64,000 nucleotides of DNA, taken from the NCBI RefSeq assembly GCF_014926585.1, contig NZ_CP045422.1, forward strand, positions 806,001 through 870,000. Direction: 5' to 3'. The DNA comes from Devosia beringensis. Lineage in GTDB: Bacteria > Pseudomonadota > Alphaproteobacteria > Rhizobiales > Devosiaceae. Positions 1 through 8,805 of this stretch are shown piece by piece; the stretch's first letter is position 1; each line of letters begins with the position of its first letter. A program made the position numbers and the translations under genes. The notes beneath the pieces are model-generated. The model was not told the DNA's origin. It saw only the letters and a program-made list of their open reading frames with translations, and did no database searches.

Positions 1-378
1 AATCAGGGACTGGTGCTGGGCGCGCTCAACCATTCGGTGGGGCCGCTGAGCGCCTATGACATTCTCGACAAGCTGCGCGGCGACGGGCTGCGGGCACCAC
101 TGCAGGTTTATCGGGCCCTCGACAAGCTGGTGGAGCGCGGGCTGGCGCACCGGCTGGAATCGCTGAATGCCTTCGTTGCCTGTGCGGACGAGCATTGCCA
201 CCGCAAGGGGCTGATCGCCTTTGCCATCTGCGCCAATTGCGGCAAGGTCGACGAGTTCGCCGATGCGGTGATCGAGGAACGGCTGGGCGAATGGGCCGGC
301 GCCAAGGGCTTCAAGGTCGAGCGCACGACGATGGAAATCCGCGGGCAATGCGCGGACTGTGTCGCCCCGGCAGCTTAA
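1..378 (+). CDS. zur: Zur-like Fur-family zinc-responsive repressor (5' truncated)
   Basis: The reading frame is open from base 1, so the start lies upstream and only the C-terminal 125 residues are present. The first part (ILDKLR, VYRALDKLVERGLAHRLES) is the end of the Fur winged helix, including its recognition helix. The dimerisation domain follows, with Cys pairs CANC and CADC for the structural zinc and a CADEHCHRKG segment typical of alphaproteobacterial Zur. Family members repress zinc uptake genes when zinc is bound. Zur is preferred over Fur because of the CxxC pairs and the C-terminal EIRGQCADC ending, but Fur or Mur cannot be excluded from a fragment. It converges on rsmD. Confidence 0.75.
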   Translation, partial: NQGLVLGALNHSVGPLSAYDILDKLRGDGLRAPLQVYRALDKLVERGLAHRLESLNAFVACADEHCHRKGLIAFAICANCGKVDEFADAVIEERLGEWAGAKGFKVERTTMEIRGQCADCVAPAA

Positions 379-401
379 CCCCTCGGGTCAAGCCCGAGGG
401 G
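379..401. terminator. GC-rich hairpin directly after zur
   Basis: Nine-base perfect stem CCCCTCGGG / CCCGAGGGG with loop TCAAG, beginning at the base after the stop codon. There is no T-run on either side, so termination is uncertain. It sits between convergent genes and resembles a dispersed alphaproteobacterial intergenic palindrome. Confidence 0.45.
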
Positions 402-425
402 TGGCGGCCGGTGGGGTAAACGGGT

Positions 426-989
426 CTAGGCGCTTTCGCCAAAGCTCAGGAAATGGACGGCGGCTGAACCGTATTCGCGGCGGTCTTCAAGGGTGAAGGG
501 CGCGGGGATGGTGATCTCGGCCGTGGCGCTTTCCTCAAAGACCAGGGTGGCGCCGGGGGCGAGCCAGCCGCCCTTGGCGAGGCCTGCCAATGCCAATTCG
601 CCCAGACCCTGGCCATAGGGCGGATCGAGGAAGACCAGATCGAACTTGCCGAAGGTGCCGGTGGGGCCCAGGTCAATGGCGTCGCGGCGCAGCAGCTTGG
701 TGACGCCGCCGACGCCGAAGGCCTCGATGTGATCGCGGATCAGGCCCCGGGCTTCGGCGCCCATATCGACAAAAGTGGCGTGGGCAGCGCCGCGCGACAG
801 GGCTTCAAAGCCCAAAGCGCCGGTACCGGCAAACAGATCGAGCACACGGATGCCCTCGAAGACCGGCCCCAGGCGCGAGGCCAGGATATTGAACATGGAC
901 TCGCGAACCCGATCGGCCGTCGGACGAATGGAATCGTCCGACGGGGAGATCAGCTGCCTGCCCTTGAACTTGCCGGCAACGATGCGCAC
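426..989 (-). CDS. rsmD: 16S rRNA (guanine(966)-N2)-methyltransferase RsmD
   Basis: Methylates G966 of 16S rRNA using S-adenosylmethionine. The 187-residue length fits the family. The N-terminal MRIVAGKFKGR and RPTADRVRESMFNIL are RsmD signatures. The SAM-binding motif DLFAGTGALG is at residues 51-60, and the catalytic DPPYGQG motif at about 122-128. The start is GTG, three bases after the stop of rluB on the same strand, so the two form a translationally close pair. Both products modify rRNA. Confidence 0.95.
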   Translation of the reverse strand: MRIVAGKFKGRQLISPSDDSIRPTADRVRESMFNILASRLGPVFEGIRVLDLFAGTGALGFEALSRGAAHATFVDMGAEARGLIRDHIEAFGVGGVTKLLRRDAIDLGPTGTFGKFDLVFLDPPYGQGLGELALAGLAKGGWLAPGATLVFEESATAEITIPAPFTLEDRREYGSAAVHFLSFGESA

Positions 990-992
990 GGC

Positions 993-3209
993 TTAGGCCT
1001 TGGGACGACGCGGCGCAGCGGGGCGACCACCGCCACCGGACGGACGACCGCCCGAGGAGGGACGGCCTGCGCCACCTGAGGGACGGCCACCACCAGCGGG
1101 GCGCCCTGCCCCACCGGCAGGACGGCCGCCCGGCTTGCCGAAGCCACCGGGCTTGCCATAACCGCCCGGCTTGGGACCGCGCTGCGGCGCGGCGCCATCG
1201 CGCTTGGGATAGGGCTTGCCATCGGGACGCATCTTGGGCTTGCCATAGGTCTTGGCCTCGGAGCCGAGATTGTCGCGACCCGGGCGAGAAGAACGGTCGG
1301 GACGCGGCGAGGATGCGGGGCGCGGGCGATCGGCATAGGACGGCCGGTCGGCACGATCGGCAAAGACCGGACGATCGCCTTCCGGACGATAGGCGCGGAC
1401 CGGCTTGTCGGAGAAGTTGCGGCCGGGACGCTTGGCCTCGCCGGTAAAGGCGGCGCCAGCGCCGCGCTCATTGTCGGGACGCAGACGCGGCTCGAAGGCC
1501 GGACGTTCGCCACCGCCGGCATCGCTGCGACGCGGGCCGCGTGGCGTGCCGGTGAACTCGCGGTCACGCGGCGGACGCGAACCGCCCTCGGGACGGGTGC
1601 GGGGGGCAAAATTGCCCGGACGGCCGCCACCAGCGTCGTCGCGGCGCGGGCCGCGCGGGGTGCCGGTGAATTCACGGTCACGCGGCGGACGCGCACCACC
1701 TTCGGGCCGCGTGCGCGGCTCGAAGCTGCGGGCGGGACGCTCAGCGAAATCGCGGGCGGGACGTTCGGCGGAGGGACGGCCAGGGCCAGGGCGGGTGCCA
1801 GCGGGACGATCACCATAGGGCTTCTTGTCGCCATAGGGCTTCTTGTCGGCGTAAGCCGGCTTGTCGCCATAGGGCTTGCGATCACCGGCATAAGCGGGCT
1901 TGTCACCATAAGGCTTCTTGCCGGCAAAGGCGGGCTTGTCGCCATAGGGCTTCTTGTCACCGTAAGGCTTCTTGTCGCCATAGGGTTTCTTGTCGCCAAA
2001 GCTCTTCTTGTCGGCGAAGGGCTTCTTGTCGCCCGGCTTGCCGCCGCCGGCGGCACGCGGGGGGGCCTTCTTGCCATAGTTGGCAGCGGACTGGTCGTCA
2101 GGATCGCGCCAGGTCGGGGCCTTGCCGAGGTTCTTTTTCACAAATTCTTCCGGCGCACGGCCGTCCTCATCAAAATGGATATGGCGCGGGGGTGGCGCCT
2201 CTTCTTCGTCGCGCGGATCGAGCCGCTTGCCGGTGGGTTTGCGGGAGTCAAAGCGACCGGGGCGATCCTGGCGCGGCCGTTCGGCGCGACGCTCTTCCTC
2301 GGTCTGTTCGGCGCCATCGGTAAAGCGGAAGCGCTGGCGGGCGATTTCCACGGTATTGGTGCCGCGGCCGGTGAGGCGATCGCGCGTGGGCTTGCCTTCG
2401 AGCGCGCTGGGCTCGGGCATCTCGCTGTCGAAGTCGACATCGGCCGCATCGGCGAGCTTCTTGCCGAGCTGGTCACGCAGCATCTTGGCCTTGATGGTCT
2501 CGATGCCGCCGACGGGGATATCGCCGAGCTGGAAGGGGCCATAGCTGACGCGGATCAGGCGGTTGACCTCAAGGCCGAGGGCGCCCAGCACGTTCTTGAC
2601 TTCGCGGTTCTTGCCTTCGCGCAGCGCCAGGACCAGCCAGACATTGGCACCCTGCTCGCGCTCAAGCGTGGCTTCGATGGCGCCATAGCGGACGCCGTCG
2701 ATTTCCATGCCGTCCTTGAGCTTGTCCAGCGCCGCCTGGGTGACCGAGCCATGGGCGCGCACGCGATAGCGGCGCAGCCAGCCGGTGGCAGGCAGTTCGA
2801 GGACGCGCTTGAGGCCACCATCATTGGTGAGCAGCAGCAGGCCTTCGGTATTGATATCGAGGCGACCGACGGTGACGACGCGCGGCAGGCCATGGGTTTC
2901 GAGATGCTCGAAAATGGTCTCGCGGCCTTCAGGGTCCTTCTCGGTGACCACGAGGCCCGCGGGCTTGTGGTAGAGCCAGACGCGGGTGCCCTGGCGAGCG
3001 GCGAGCGGGGCGCCATCGACCATGACCTTGTCGCGGTCGGTGACGTTGAAGGCGGGAGTCATCACCTTCTTGCCGTTGACCACGACGCGACCCTCGGTGA
3101 TCCACACCTCGGCATCGCGCCGGGAGCAGAGCCCGGAGCGGGCAATCACCTTGGCGAGACGGTCGCCGGTATCGGGCTTGGCGGGGGTGGCGTCGTTCAG
3201 TTCGCGCAT
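993..3209 (-). CDS. rluB: 23S rRNA pseudouridine synthase RluB-type with very long disordered tail
   Basis: The first ~245 residues form a normal RsuA/RluB/RluE enzyme. It has an S4 RNA-binding domain at about 15-60 (RSGLCSRRDAEVWITEGRV), then the catalytic domain with GRLDINTEGLLLLTNDG at about 115-131, where Asp118 is the expected catalytic residue. RluB converts U2605 of 23S rRNA to pseudouridine. The remaining ~490 residues are low complexity: rich in Arg, Gly, Pro, Lys and Asp, with seven KPYGD units and a duplicated ~35-residue Arg/Gly block. Such tails are common in alphaproteobacterial RluB, but this one doubles the protein. It probably binds RNA (inference). It starts at ATG and is upstream of rsmD. 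Confidence 0.9.
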   Translation of the reverse strand: MRELNDATPAKPDTGDRLAKVIARSGLCSRRDAEVWITEGRVVVNGKKVMTPAFNVTDRDKVMVDGAPLAARQGTRVWLYHKPAGLVVTEKDPEGRETIFEHLETHGLPRVVTVGRLDINTEGLLLLTNDGGLKRVLELPATGWLRRYRVRAHGSVTQAALDKLKDGMEIDGVRYGAIEATLEREQGANVWLVLALREGKNREVKNVLGALGLEVNRLIRVSYGPFQLGDIPVGGIETIKAKMLRDQLGKKLADAADVDFDSEMPEPSALEGKPTRDRLTGRGTNTVEIARQRFRFTDGAEQTEEERRAERPRQDRPGRFDSRKPTGKRLDPRDEEEAPPPRHIHFDEDGRAPEEFVKKNLGKAPTWRDPDDQSAANYGKKAPPRAAGGGKPGDKKPFADKKSFGDKKPYGDKKPYGDKKPYGDKPAFAGKKPYGDKPAYAGDRKPYGDKPAYADKKPYGDKKPYGDRPAGTRPGPGRPSAERPARDFAERPARSFEPRTRPEGGARPPRDREFTGTPRGPRRDDAGGGRPGNFAPRTRPEGGSRPPRDREFTGTPRGPRRSDAGGGERPAFEPRLRPDNERGAGAAFTGEAKRPGRNFSDKPVRAYRPEGDRPVFADRADRPSYADRPRPASSPRPDRSSRPGRDNLGSEAKTYGKPKMRPDGKPYPKRDGAAPQRGPKPGGYGKPGGFGKPGGRPAGGAGRPAGGGRPSGGAGRPSSGGRPSGGGGRPAAPRRPKA
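1520..1713 (-). repeat. Two tandem copies of an Arg/Gly-rich block in the rluB tail
   Basis: Two direct copies about 115 bases apart encode the shared stretch RPPRDREFTGTPRGPRR with flanking TRPEGG. Identity is high at both DNA and protein level, which indicates internal duplication. Boundaries are approximate. Confidence 0.7.
1808..2033 (-). repeat. KPYGD-encoding short tandem repeats in the rluB tail
   Basis: Imperfect 18-base direct repeats (plus strand gtcgccatagggcttctt) encode KKPYGD, interrupted by KPAFAG and KPAYAG variants. Seven KPYGD units can be counted. The repeats keep frame, so they are coding repeats rather than an intergenic array. Confidence 0.85.
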
Positions 3210-3255
3210 TGCGTGCGGCTTTCATGTCATGCGGGACCCATAGGGGCGGCGCAGA

Positions 3256-3287
3256 AAGGAGAAAGCGGCCGGATCATCCGGCCGCCT
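3256..3287 (-). terminator. Rho-independent terminator of the lipoprotein gene
   Basis: Perfect palindrome GCGGCCGGAT-C-ATCCGGCCGC at 3265-3285. On the minus strand it is followed by a T-rich tract (TTTCTCCTTTCT). It lies 25 bases beyond the stop of the lipoprotein gene and before the rluB start. Confidence 0.75.
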
Positions 3288-3311
3288 TGCAGAAAGTAGT
3301 AGCAGTGAAAC

Positions 3312-4019
3312 CTAGTCGAGCGTGGTTTCTTTCTCGCTCAGGCCGACGCCAACGCTGGTCATCGGGCTCGAGATCACTTCACCCGAGCCACGACGCAAGG
3401 CATTGCGCACATCGGCAGGGCATTTCGGATCATTGATCGAGACCAGTTCACCACCAGGCGTCGAGCAGATCAGTTCCGCATTGCCGACGCGGGTGAAATA
3501 CTCATCAGGTGGCATATAGAGCGGCCGCGACGAATTGTCGACACGCACATCGCGGTTGGCTGCACGCATGCGGGCGGTCAGCGCGCGGGCCTCTTCCTCG
3601 GTCAGGGGACGACCGGCGACGGAGCGCAGATCGACGACGCGGGCATTGCGCAGGCGCTGGATGTCGGCATCGGTCAGGTTGCTGGCGTCGATCTGGACGC
3701 TATCGCTATCCTTGGGCAGCTGGGCGGCGACAACGGTGGTGGTCGGGGCCGGCAGGGCCTGGCCGGATGCCGGCAGCACCAAGGGCGCACGGGCATGGGT
3801 CAGGTCTTCCTTGGGCGCCTCGCCGGGGATCAGGCCGATGCCGTGGGCAGTCGAGCTCATGACCTCGCGCTCGAAGGTGCCCACATCGGTGAGCGCATTG
3901 GTGCCTTCCACGGTGGTGCAGGCAGCCAGCGCCAGGCCCAGCACGATGGTCAGGGCGACCGAACCGGCCCGCCAGGCAGCACCAAGAGCAGTCTGCTGCC
4001 CCGTCATTGCAATACGCAT
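3312..4019 (-). CDS. Putative outer-membrane lipoprotein of unknown function
   Basis: A 235-residue protein with a lipoprotein signal peptide: a hydrophobic stretch (VALTIVLGLALAAC) ends in the lipobox LAAC, Cys at about residue 33. The mature part is soluble, with no recognised domain. It contains two Cys near the C terminus (LICSTPG, DPKCPADV) that could form a disulfide. An upstream in-frame start exists, but ATG at 4019 is preferred because it is preceded by GAAGGAC. The gene for lipoprotein signal peptidase is the next gene upstream on the same strand, which is a frequent arrangement in Hyphomicrobiales. Function is not assigned. Confidence 0.75.
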   Translation of the reverse strand: MRIAMTGQQTALGAAWRAGSVALTIVLGLALAACTTVEGTNALTDVGTFEREVMSSTAHGIGLIPGEAPKEDLTHARAPLVLPASGQALPAPTTTVVAAQLPKDSDSVQIDASNLTDADIQRLRNARVVDLRSVAGRPLTEEEARALTARMRAANRDVRVDNSSRPLYMPPDEYFTRVGNAELICSTPGGELVSINDPKCPADVRNALRRGSGEVISSPMTSVGVGLSEKETTLD

Positions 4020-4103
4020 GAAACGTCCTTCAAGATGTCCGCGGCGCTTATAGCGCATCTCGTGCCCTAAGGCCAGATTCTGGCAGCAAGGTGTTCGCCG
4101 GCG

Positions 4104-4667
4104 TCAAACCGACGTTTTCGGGGGTCGGCCGAGGCCGAGCAGATCGGCGATCAGCAGGATGACGCCGACGGTGATGGCGACATCGGCGATGTTGAAAATA
4201 TAGAACGACCACGTGCCCCAATGCAGGTGGAAGAAATCAGCCACCGCGCCATAGAGCAGCCGATCAAGCGCATTGGACAGGGCGCCGCCGATGCAGAGGG
4301 CCAGGCCCAGGCGGATCAGTGCGGTGTCGGCGCGGACCCACCAGATCGAGAGCGCGACAATGGCCACCAGCATGATGACGCCCAGGGTCCATACCGGCAG
4401 GCCATCGAGCAGGCCATAGGAGACGCCGGTATTCCAGACCAGGACATAATCGAAGAAGTCGGTGACGCGGACCACTTCGCCGCCGCGCCAATTGGTCATG
4501 GCGAAGGGGACGAAGCTGGTAAAGATTTCGACGCAGGGTGCCGCGCCGATGGCAATGCAGTCGGCCGAGACCTGGAAGGCCTTGTGGGCGCGGTCGAGGC
4601 CAAAGACCAGCACGGCCATGACCAGCGAAACATAGATCGAGGGGTCGGTCAGCGATTTCAGGTTCAC
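4104..4667 (-). CDS. lspA: Lipoprotein signal peptidase (signal peptidase II)
   Basis: Inner-membrane aspartyl protease that removes signal peptides from prolipoproteins. The 187-residue protein has four predicted membrane segments and both catalytic Asp motifs: GGALSNALDRL and YIFNIADVAI. The reading frame can be extended upstream, but that extension is Arg/Pro-rich and overlaps ileS. GTG at 4667, preceded by AGGAGGGG, begins the expected protein VNLKSL. It lies downstream of ileS on the same strand, the classic ileS-lspA order, with a GC-rich palindrome in between. The loop between the first two membrane segments is a little longer than usual (two Cys). Confidence 0.93.
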   Translation of the reverse strand: MNLKSLTDPSIYVSLVMAVLVFGLDRAHKAFQVSADCIAIGAAPCVEIFTSFVPFAMTNWRGGEVVRVTDFFDYVLVWNTGVSYGLLDGLPVWTLGVIMLVAIVALSIWWVRADTALIRLGLALCIGGALSNALDRLLYGAVADFFHLHWGTWSFYIFNIADVAITVGVILLIADLLGLGRPPKTSV

Positions 4668-4686
4668 GTCGGGTATCCCCTCCTGG

Positions 4687-4708
4687 CCTCCCCCTGGACA
4701 GGGGGAGG
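4687..4708. repeat. GC-rich intergenic palindrome between ileS and lspA
   Basis: Perfect 10-base arms CCTCCCCCTG / CAGGGGGAGG with a two-base spacer. It belongs to the same CCTCCCC...GGGGAGG family as elements near 37.3, 37.4 and 40.8 kb. It overlaps the region just upstream of the lspA ribosome-binding site and could affect its translation. Confidence 0.7.
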
Positions 4709-4729
4709 GATCACATCGAGTTTGCGGGG

Positions 4730-7729
4730 CTATAGCCCAGCCGCGGCGCGTTCGCGCAGGGCCTGGGCGTCGCGCGGGGAGACGTCGGGGTATTCCGGAT
4801 CGCTGCCGACTTCGGGCAGCACCTTCCATGAGCGGGCGCAGCGCTGGCCCTGGGCGAGGCCCGGCACCACGGCAATGCCGGCAGCGTCGTCGAGGCGGAA
4901 GGCCTCGGCGGGGCCCTCGCCGGCCGCGACCGTGATGGCCGACGTGATGGCGATTTCGGCCAGATCCTGGCCGGCCAAGGCCGTCAGATAGCGCTCATCG
5001 GCAATGAAGACGGTGGGCGCGGCTTCGAGCGAGGAGCCGATGGCCTTGTCGCGGCGCTCGACTTCGAGCGAACCGGTGACGACGCGACGGACGGCGCGGA
5101 TCAACTGCCACTTGGCGGCCAGATCATTGTTGAGCCAGTCGCCCGGGACCTCGGGGAAGAGGCGCAGATGCACGGAGGAGCCGGGGCCCGGATGGCGCTC
5201 GAGCCAGACCTCTTCCATGGTGAAGACCAGGATCGGGGCCAGCCAGGCGGTGAGGCAATCGAACAGGTGATTGAGCACGGTCAGCGCCGACTTGCGCTTG
5301 AGCGAGCTGATGGGCTCGCAATAAAGCGCGTCCTTGCGGATGTCGAAATAGAAGGCGCTGAGCTCGATATTCATGAAGTTGGTCAGCAGGGTGACGATGC
5401 GGCGATAGTCGTAGGACTTGTAAGCGTCGCGGACCTGGGCATCGAGCTGGGCCAGGCGATGCAGCATGAGCTGCTCGAGCTCGGGCATGTCCTGGGCGTC
5501 GACGGCATCACCGGGCTGGTAATGGGCGAGGTTGCCGAGCAGCCAGCGCAGGGTATTGCGCAGCTTGCGATAGCTATCGACCGTGGTCTGGATGATCTCC
5601 TTGCCCAGGCGCAGATCCTCGGAATAATCCGAGGAGGCGACCCAGAGGCGCAGGATATCGGCGCCATACTGCTTGATGATGTCCTGCGGGGCGACGGTAT
5701 TGCCCAGCGACTTGCTCATCTTCTTGCCGTCGCCATCCATGGTGAAGCCATGCGTGAGCACGCTTTCATAGGGGGCGTGGCCATTGGTGGCGCAACTCTC
5801 GAGCAGCGACGAGTGGAACCAGCCGCGATGCTGGTCGGAGCCTTCAAGATACATCGAGGCCGGGAATTTCAGATGCGGCCACTTTTGTTTATTGCGCAAC
5901 ACGAAAGCGTGGGTAGAGCCGGAATCGAACCAGACGTCGAGCACGTCGCGGATCATTTCATAGTCGTCGGCTCGGTAGGCATCGCCAAGGAAGCGCTGTG
6001 CGGCGCCATCCTGATACCAAGCGTCGGCACCCTCGGCCTCGAAGGCGTCGGCGATGCGGTGATTGACCACCTCGTCCTTGAGGATTTCGTTGGTCGCCTT
6101 GTTGACGAAGACGGTGATCGGCACGCCCCAGGCGCGCTGGCGGCTGAGCACCCAATCGGGGCGATCGGCGATCATGGCGCGCAGGCGGTTCTGCCCGGCA
6201 GCGGGATAGAATTTGGTGGCGTCGATGGCGTTGAGGGCGCGGTGGCGCAGCGTGTCGCCGGCCGCACCCATGATGTCGCGGTCCATATAAACGAACCATT
6301 GCGGGGTGTTGCGGAAGATCACCGGCTTCTTGGAGCGCCAGGAATGGGGATAGGAATGCTTGACGCGGCCGCGGGCGACCATGGCATGGCGTTCGGCCAG
6401 CGCTGCGATGACGCGGTTATTGGCGTCGCCCTTCTTGCCATTGTCGTCGATGACGCGGGCGGGACCGCCCTCGGCATCGGGGCCGAGACCGGGGGCATCC
6501 TTGGTGTAGAAACCATCGTCGCCGACGACATAGGGGACGTCGGACGAGATGCCCTTGTCGGCCAGCAGGCGCGTCGAATTCATCCAGATCTCGAAATCGT
6601 CGAGGCCATGGCCGGGCGCGGTATGGACGAAGCCCGTGCCGGCATCATCGGTGACGTGATCGCCATCAAGCAGCGGGACGTCAAACTGGTAGCCGCCGCC
6701 GAGGCCGCGAAGGGGGTGGTGGCACAGCAGGCTGGCGAGGGGGCCCACTTCGGTATCAAGGCGGCGATAGGCAGCAACCTTGGCCTTGGCGAAAACTTCA
6801 GCGGCCAGATTGTCGGCCAGCACATAGCGCTCGCCAACCTTGGCCCAGTTATCTGCCGGCGCGTCGGTGATCTCGAACAGGCTATAGGCGATCTTTGACG
6901 AAAAGCTGATGGCGCGGTTGGCCGGGATCGTCCAGGGCGTGGTGGTCCAGATGACGACAAAGGCGCCATCCAGTTCGCCAAGAGCGCCGGCCCCCAGGGA
7001 CTCGAACTGACCATTTCCGCCCACGCGCTTGGCCTGCCGGGCTGCCACCGGGAACTTCACCCAGATGGTGTCGCTCTCGTAGTCGGCATATTCGATTTCG
7101 GCTTCGGCGAGGGCCGTGCGCTCGACGACGGACCACATGACGGGCTTGGAACCGCGATAGAGCTGGCCGGTGGTGGCCACCTGCATCAGCTCGCGGGCGA
7201 TCTGGGCCTCGGCGTCAAAGCTCATGGTGAGGTAGGGATTGTCCCACTCGCCGAGAATACCGAGGCGCTTGAATTCCTCGCGCTGCACATCGACCCACTG
7301 CTCGGCAAAGGTGCGGCATTCCTGGCGGAATTCCACGATCGGGACGTCATTCTTGTCCTTGCCCTTGGCGCGGTACTGTTCCTCGATCTTCCATTCGATG
7401 GGCAGGCCGTGGCAATCCCAGCCCGGCACATAGGCCGAGTTGAAGCCGAGCATCTGCATGGAGCGGCTCACCAGATCCTTGAGCGTCTTGTTGAGCGCGT
7501 GGCCGATATGGATATTGCCATTGGCGTAGGGAGGGCCGTCATGAATGGTAAAGAGCGGCCGATCCTTGGCCTGCTCGCGCTGCAGCGCGTAGATATCCAT
7601 GTCTTCCCAGCGCTTGAGCCAGTCGGGCTCGCGCTGCGGCAGGCCGGCGCGCATCGGAAACTCGGTCTCGGGCAGGAAAAGGGTAGCCGAATAGTCGGTT
7701 TCGGCGGCGCCTGTGACGGTATCGGTCAT
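4730..7729 (-). CDS. ileS: Isoleucyl-tRNA synthetase
   Basis: Charges tRNA-Ile in the cytoplasm. This is a class I synthetase with the HIGH motif (GNIHIGHA, about residues 72-79), KMSKS (about 668), an editing domain with the [12 protein letters not shown] block, and the anticodon-binding domain. At 999 residues it is somewhat longer than the E. coli enzyme. The ATG at 7729 was chosen; a TTG four codons upstream is in frame. The C-terminal zinc finger usual in bacterial IleS is mostly gone: the expected Cys quartet is reduced to a single Cys in [13 protein letters not shown]. No T-box or other leader is visible upstream. Confidence 0.97.
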   Translation of the reverse strand: MTDTVTGAAETDYSATLFLPETEFPMRAGLPQREPDWLKRWEDMDIYALQREQAKDRPLFTIHDGPPYANGNIHIGHALNKTLKDLVSRSMQMLGFNSAYVPGWDCHGLPIEWKIEEQYRAKGKDKNDVPIVEFRQECRTFAEQWVDVQREEFKRLGILGEWDNPYLTMSFDAEAQIARELMQVATTGQLYRGSKPVMWSVVERTALAEAEIEYADYESDTIWVKFPVAARQAKRVGGNGQFESLGAGALGELDGAFVVIWTTTPWTIPANRAISFSSKIAYSLFEITDAPADNWAKVGERYVLADNLAAEVFAKAKVAAYRRLDTEVGPLASLLCHHPLRGLGGGYQFDVPLLDGDHVTDDAGTGFVHTAPGHGLDDFEIWMNSTRLLADKGISSDVPYVVGDDGFYTKDAPGLGPDAEGGPARVIDDNGKKGDANNRVIAALAERHAMVARGRVKHSYPHSWRSKKPVIFRNTPQWFVYMDRDIMGAAGDTLRHRALNAIDATKFYPAAGQNRLRAMIADRPDWVLSRQRAWGVPITVFVNKATNEILKDEVVNHRIADAFEAEGADAWYQDGAAQRFLGDAYRADDYEMIRDVLDVWFDSGSTHAFVLRNKQKWPHLKFPASMYLEGSDQHRGWFHSSLLESCATNGHAPYESVLTHGFTMDGDGKKMSKSLGNTVAPQDIIKQYGADILRLWVASSDYSEDLRLGKEIIQTTVDSYRKLRNTLRWLLGNLAHYQPGDAVDAQDMPELEQLMLHRLAQLDAQVRDAYKSYDYRRIVTLLTNFMNIELSAFYFDIRKDALYCEPISSLKRKSALTVLNHLFDCLTAWLAPILVFTMEEVWLERHPGPGSSVHLRLFPEVPGDWLNNDLAAKWQLIRAVRRVVTGSLEVERRDKAIGSSLEAAPTVFIADERYLTALAGQDLAEIAITSAITVAAGEGPAEAFRLDDAAGIAVVPGLAQGQRCARSWKVLPEVGSDPEYPDVSPRDAQALRERAAAGL

Positions 7730-7825
7730 GGGAAACGGCAATCATGCTGGAGATTTTGGCTGCCTTTTAGCAAGGCAGGGCCCACGGGGCAAAGGCTGAT
7801 TTGGGACAGCGGGCGGCAGCGGCAA

Positions 7826-8800
7826 TCAGCCAAAGAAGCCCAGTTTGCTGTCGAGCGCGCCCAGGGGACGCGCGGTGCTAATCAGCGCCCGCGCCTTGCG
7901 GCTGTCGCGGTCCATGGCGGCGATCAGTTCGTCGAGGCCGGAGAAGACTTCCTGGCCACGGATATGGCCGATCAGGGCGACGGCAATGGTCTGGCCATAG
8001 ATGTCGGCATCGAAATCGAACAGATGGGTCTCGAAAGGCGGGCGCTGATTGTTGAACATGGGCTTGCCGAAGGCGGCGACGCCATCAAGCAGGCGCCCAG
8101 CCACCTTGGCGCGGACGGCATACACGCCTTGGGCAAGCTGGAAGCCGGCATGGGTGACGGTATTGGCGGTGGGATAGCCGAGCTCCCTGCCCCGCTGGTC
8201 ACCCTGGACGACGCAGCCATCGAAGAACCAGTGATAGCCGAGCAGGCGATTGGCGGCGGTGACGGCGCCTTCGGAGAGGGCAGCGCGGATGCGGGAGGAG
8301 GAGATGACCTCGTCGCCCTCATCCATCAGGTCGAGGGTTTCAACGGCAAAGGCCTGGGCATCGCCGGCGGCTTTGAGAAAGGTCGGGGTGCCCCGGCGCT
8401 GGCGACCGAAGTGGAAATCGGCACCGACGATGACGCCGGTGACGCCCAGCGCCTTGACGAGGAAACGGGACACGAAATCCTCGGCCTCGATCTGGGAAAA
8501 GCCGCGGTCGAAATCGAGGATGGTGATTGCATCGAGTCCGAGAGCTTCGGCAAGGCGCGCCTTGGCATTGCCATCGGTGAGGCGGAACATGAAGGGGGCT
8601 GGCGCGAAGACATCGCGCGGATGGGGCTCGAAGGTCAGCACCATGGCGGGGACACCGGCCGCATCGGCGCGCGCCTTGAGCGTGGACAGCACCATCTGGT
8701 GGCCGCGGTGGACGCCATCGAAATTGCCGATGGCCACATAGGCGCCGCGCAGGGACGCCGGCACGGCATCAAGGTTGGACAGGCGGACGAAAGCGCTCAT
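7826..8800 (-). CDS. ribF: Bifunctional riboflavin kinase / FAD synthetase
   Basis: Makes FMN and FAD from riboflavin. The N-terminal FMN adenylyltransferase domain shows AIGNFDGVHRGHQ (about residues 23-35) and GADFHFG. The C-terminal kinase domain shows ELGYPTANT and the downstream ETHLFDFDADIYGQ. Length (324) is normal. It lies five bases after the HAD phosphatase gene on the same strand and upstream of ileS, matching the common ribF-ileS-lspA order. There is no room for an FMN riboswitch. Confidence 0.95.
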   Translation of the reverse strand: MSAFVRLSNLDAVPASLRGAYVAIGNFDGVHRGHQMVLSTLKARADAAGVPAMVLTFEPHPRDVFAPAPFMFRLTDGNAKARLAEALGLDAITILDFDRGFSQIEAEDFVSRFLVKALGVTGVIVGADFHFGRQRRGTPTFLKAAGDAQAFAVETLDLMDEGDEVISSSRIRAALSEGAVTAANRLLGYHWFFDGCVVQGDQRGRELGYPTANTVTHAGFQLAQGVYAVRAKVAGRLLDGVAAFGKPMFNNQRPPFETHLFDFDADIYGQTIAVALIGHIRGQEVFSGLDELIAAMDRDSRKARALISTARPLGALDSKLGFFG

Positions 8801-8805
8801 CCAGG

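Noticed and set aside
1500..2050. Regular repeats that might suggest a CRISPR array or intergenic satellite
   Set aside because: They keep reading frame within rluB and encode a repetitive tail; spacers are not unique and no cas genes are present.
5168..6898. Long open frame (576 codons) on the plus strand
   Set aside because: Antisense to ileS, whose motifs are complete; long shadow frames are common at this base composition. The same holds for 2175-3299, 7409-9064, 20770-22449, 23339-24937, 40963-42495 and 42664-44307.
7730..7825. T-box or other leader before ileS
   Set aside because: Under 100 bases upstream with no specifier or antiterminator pattern.
8801..8805. FMN riboswitch before ribF
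   Set aside because: Five bases only between the HAD gene and ribF.
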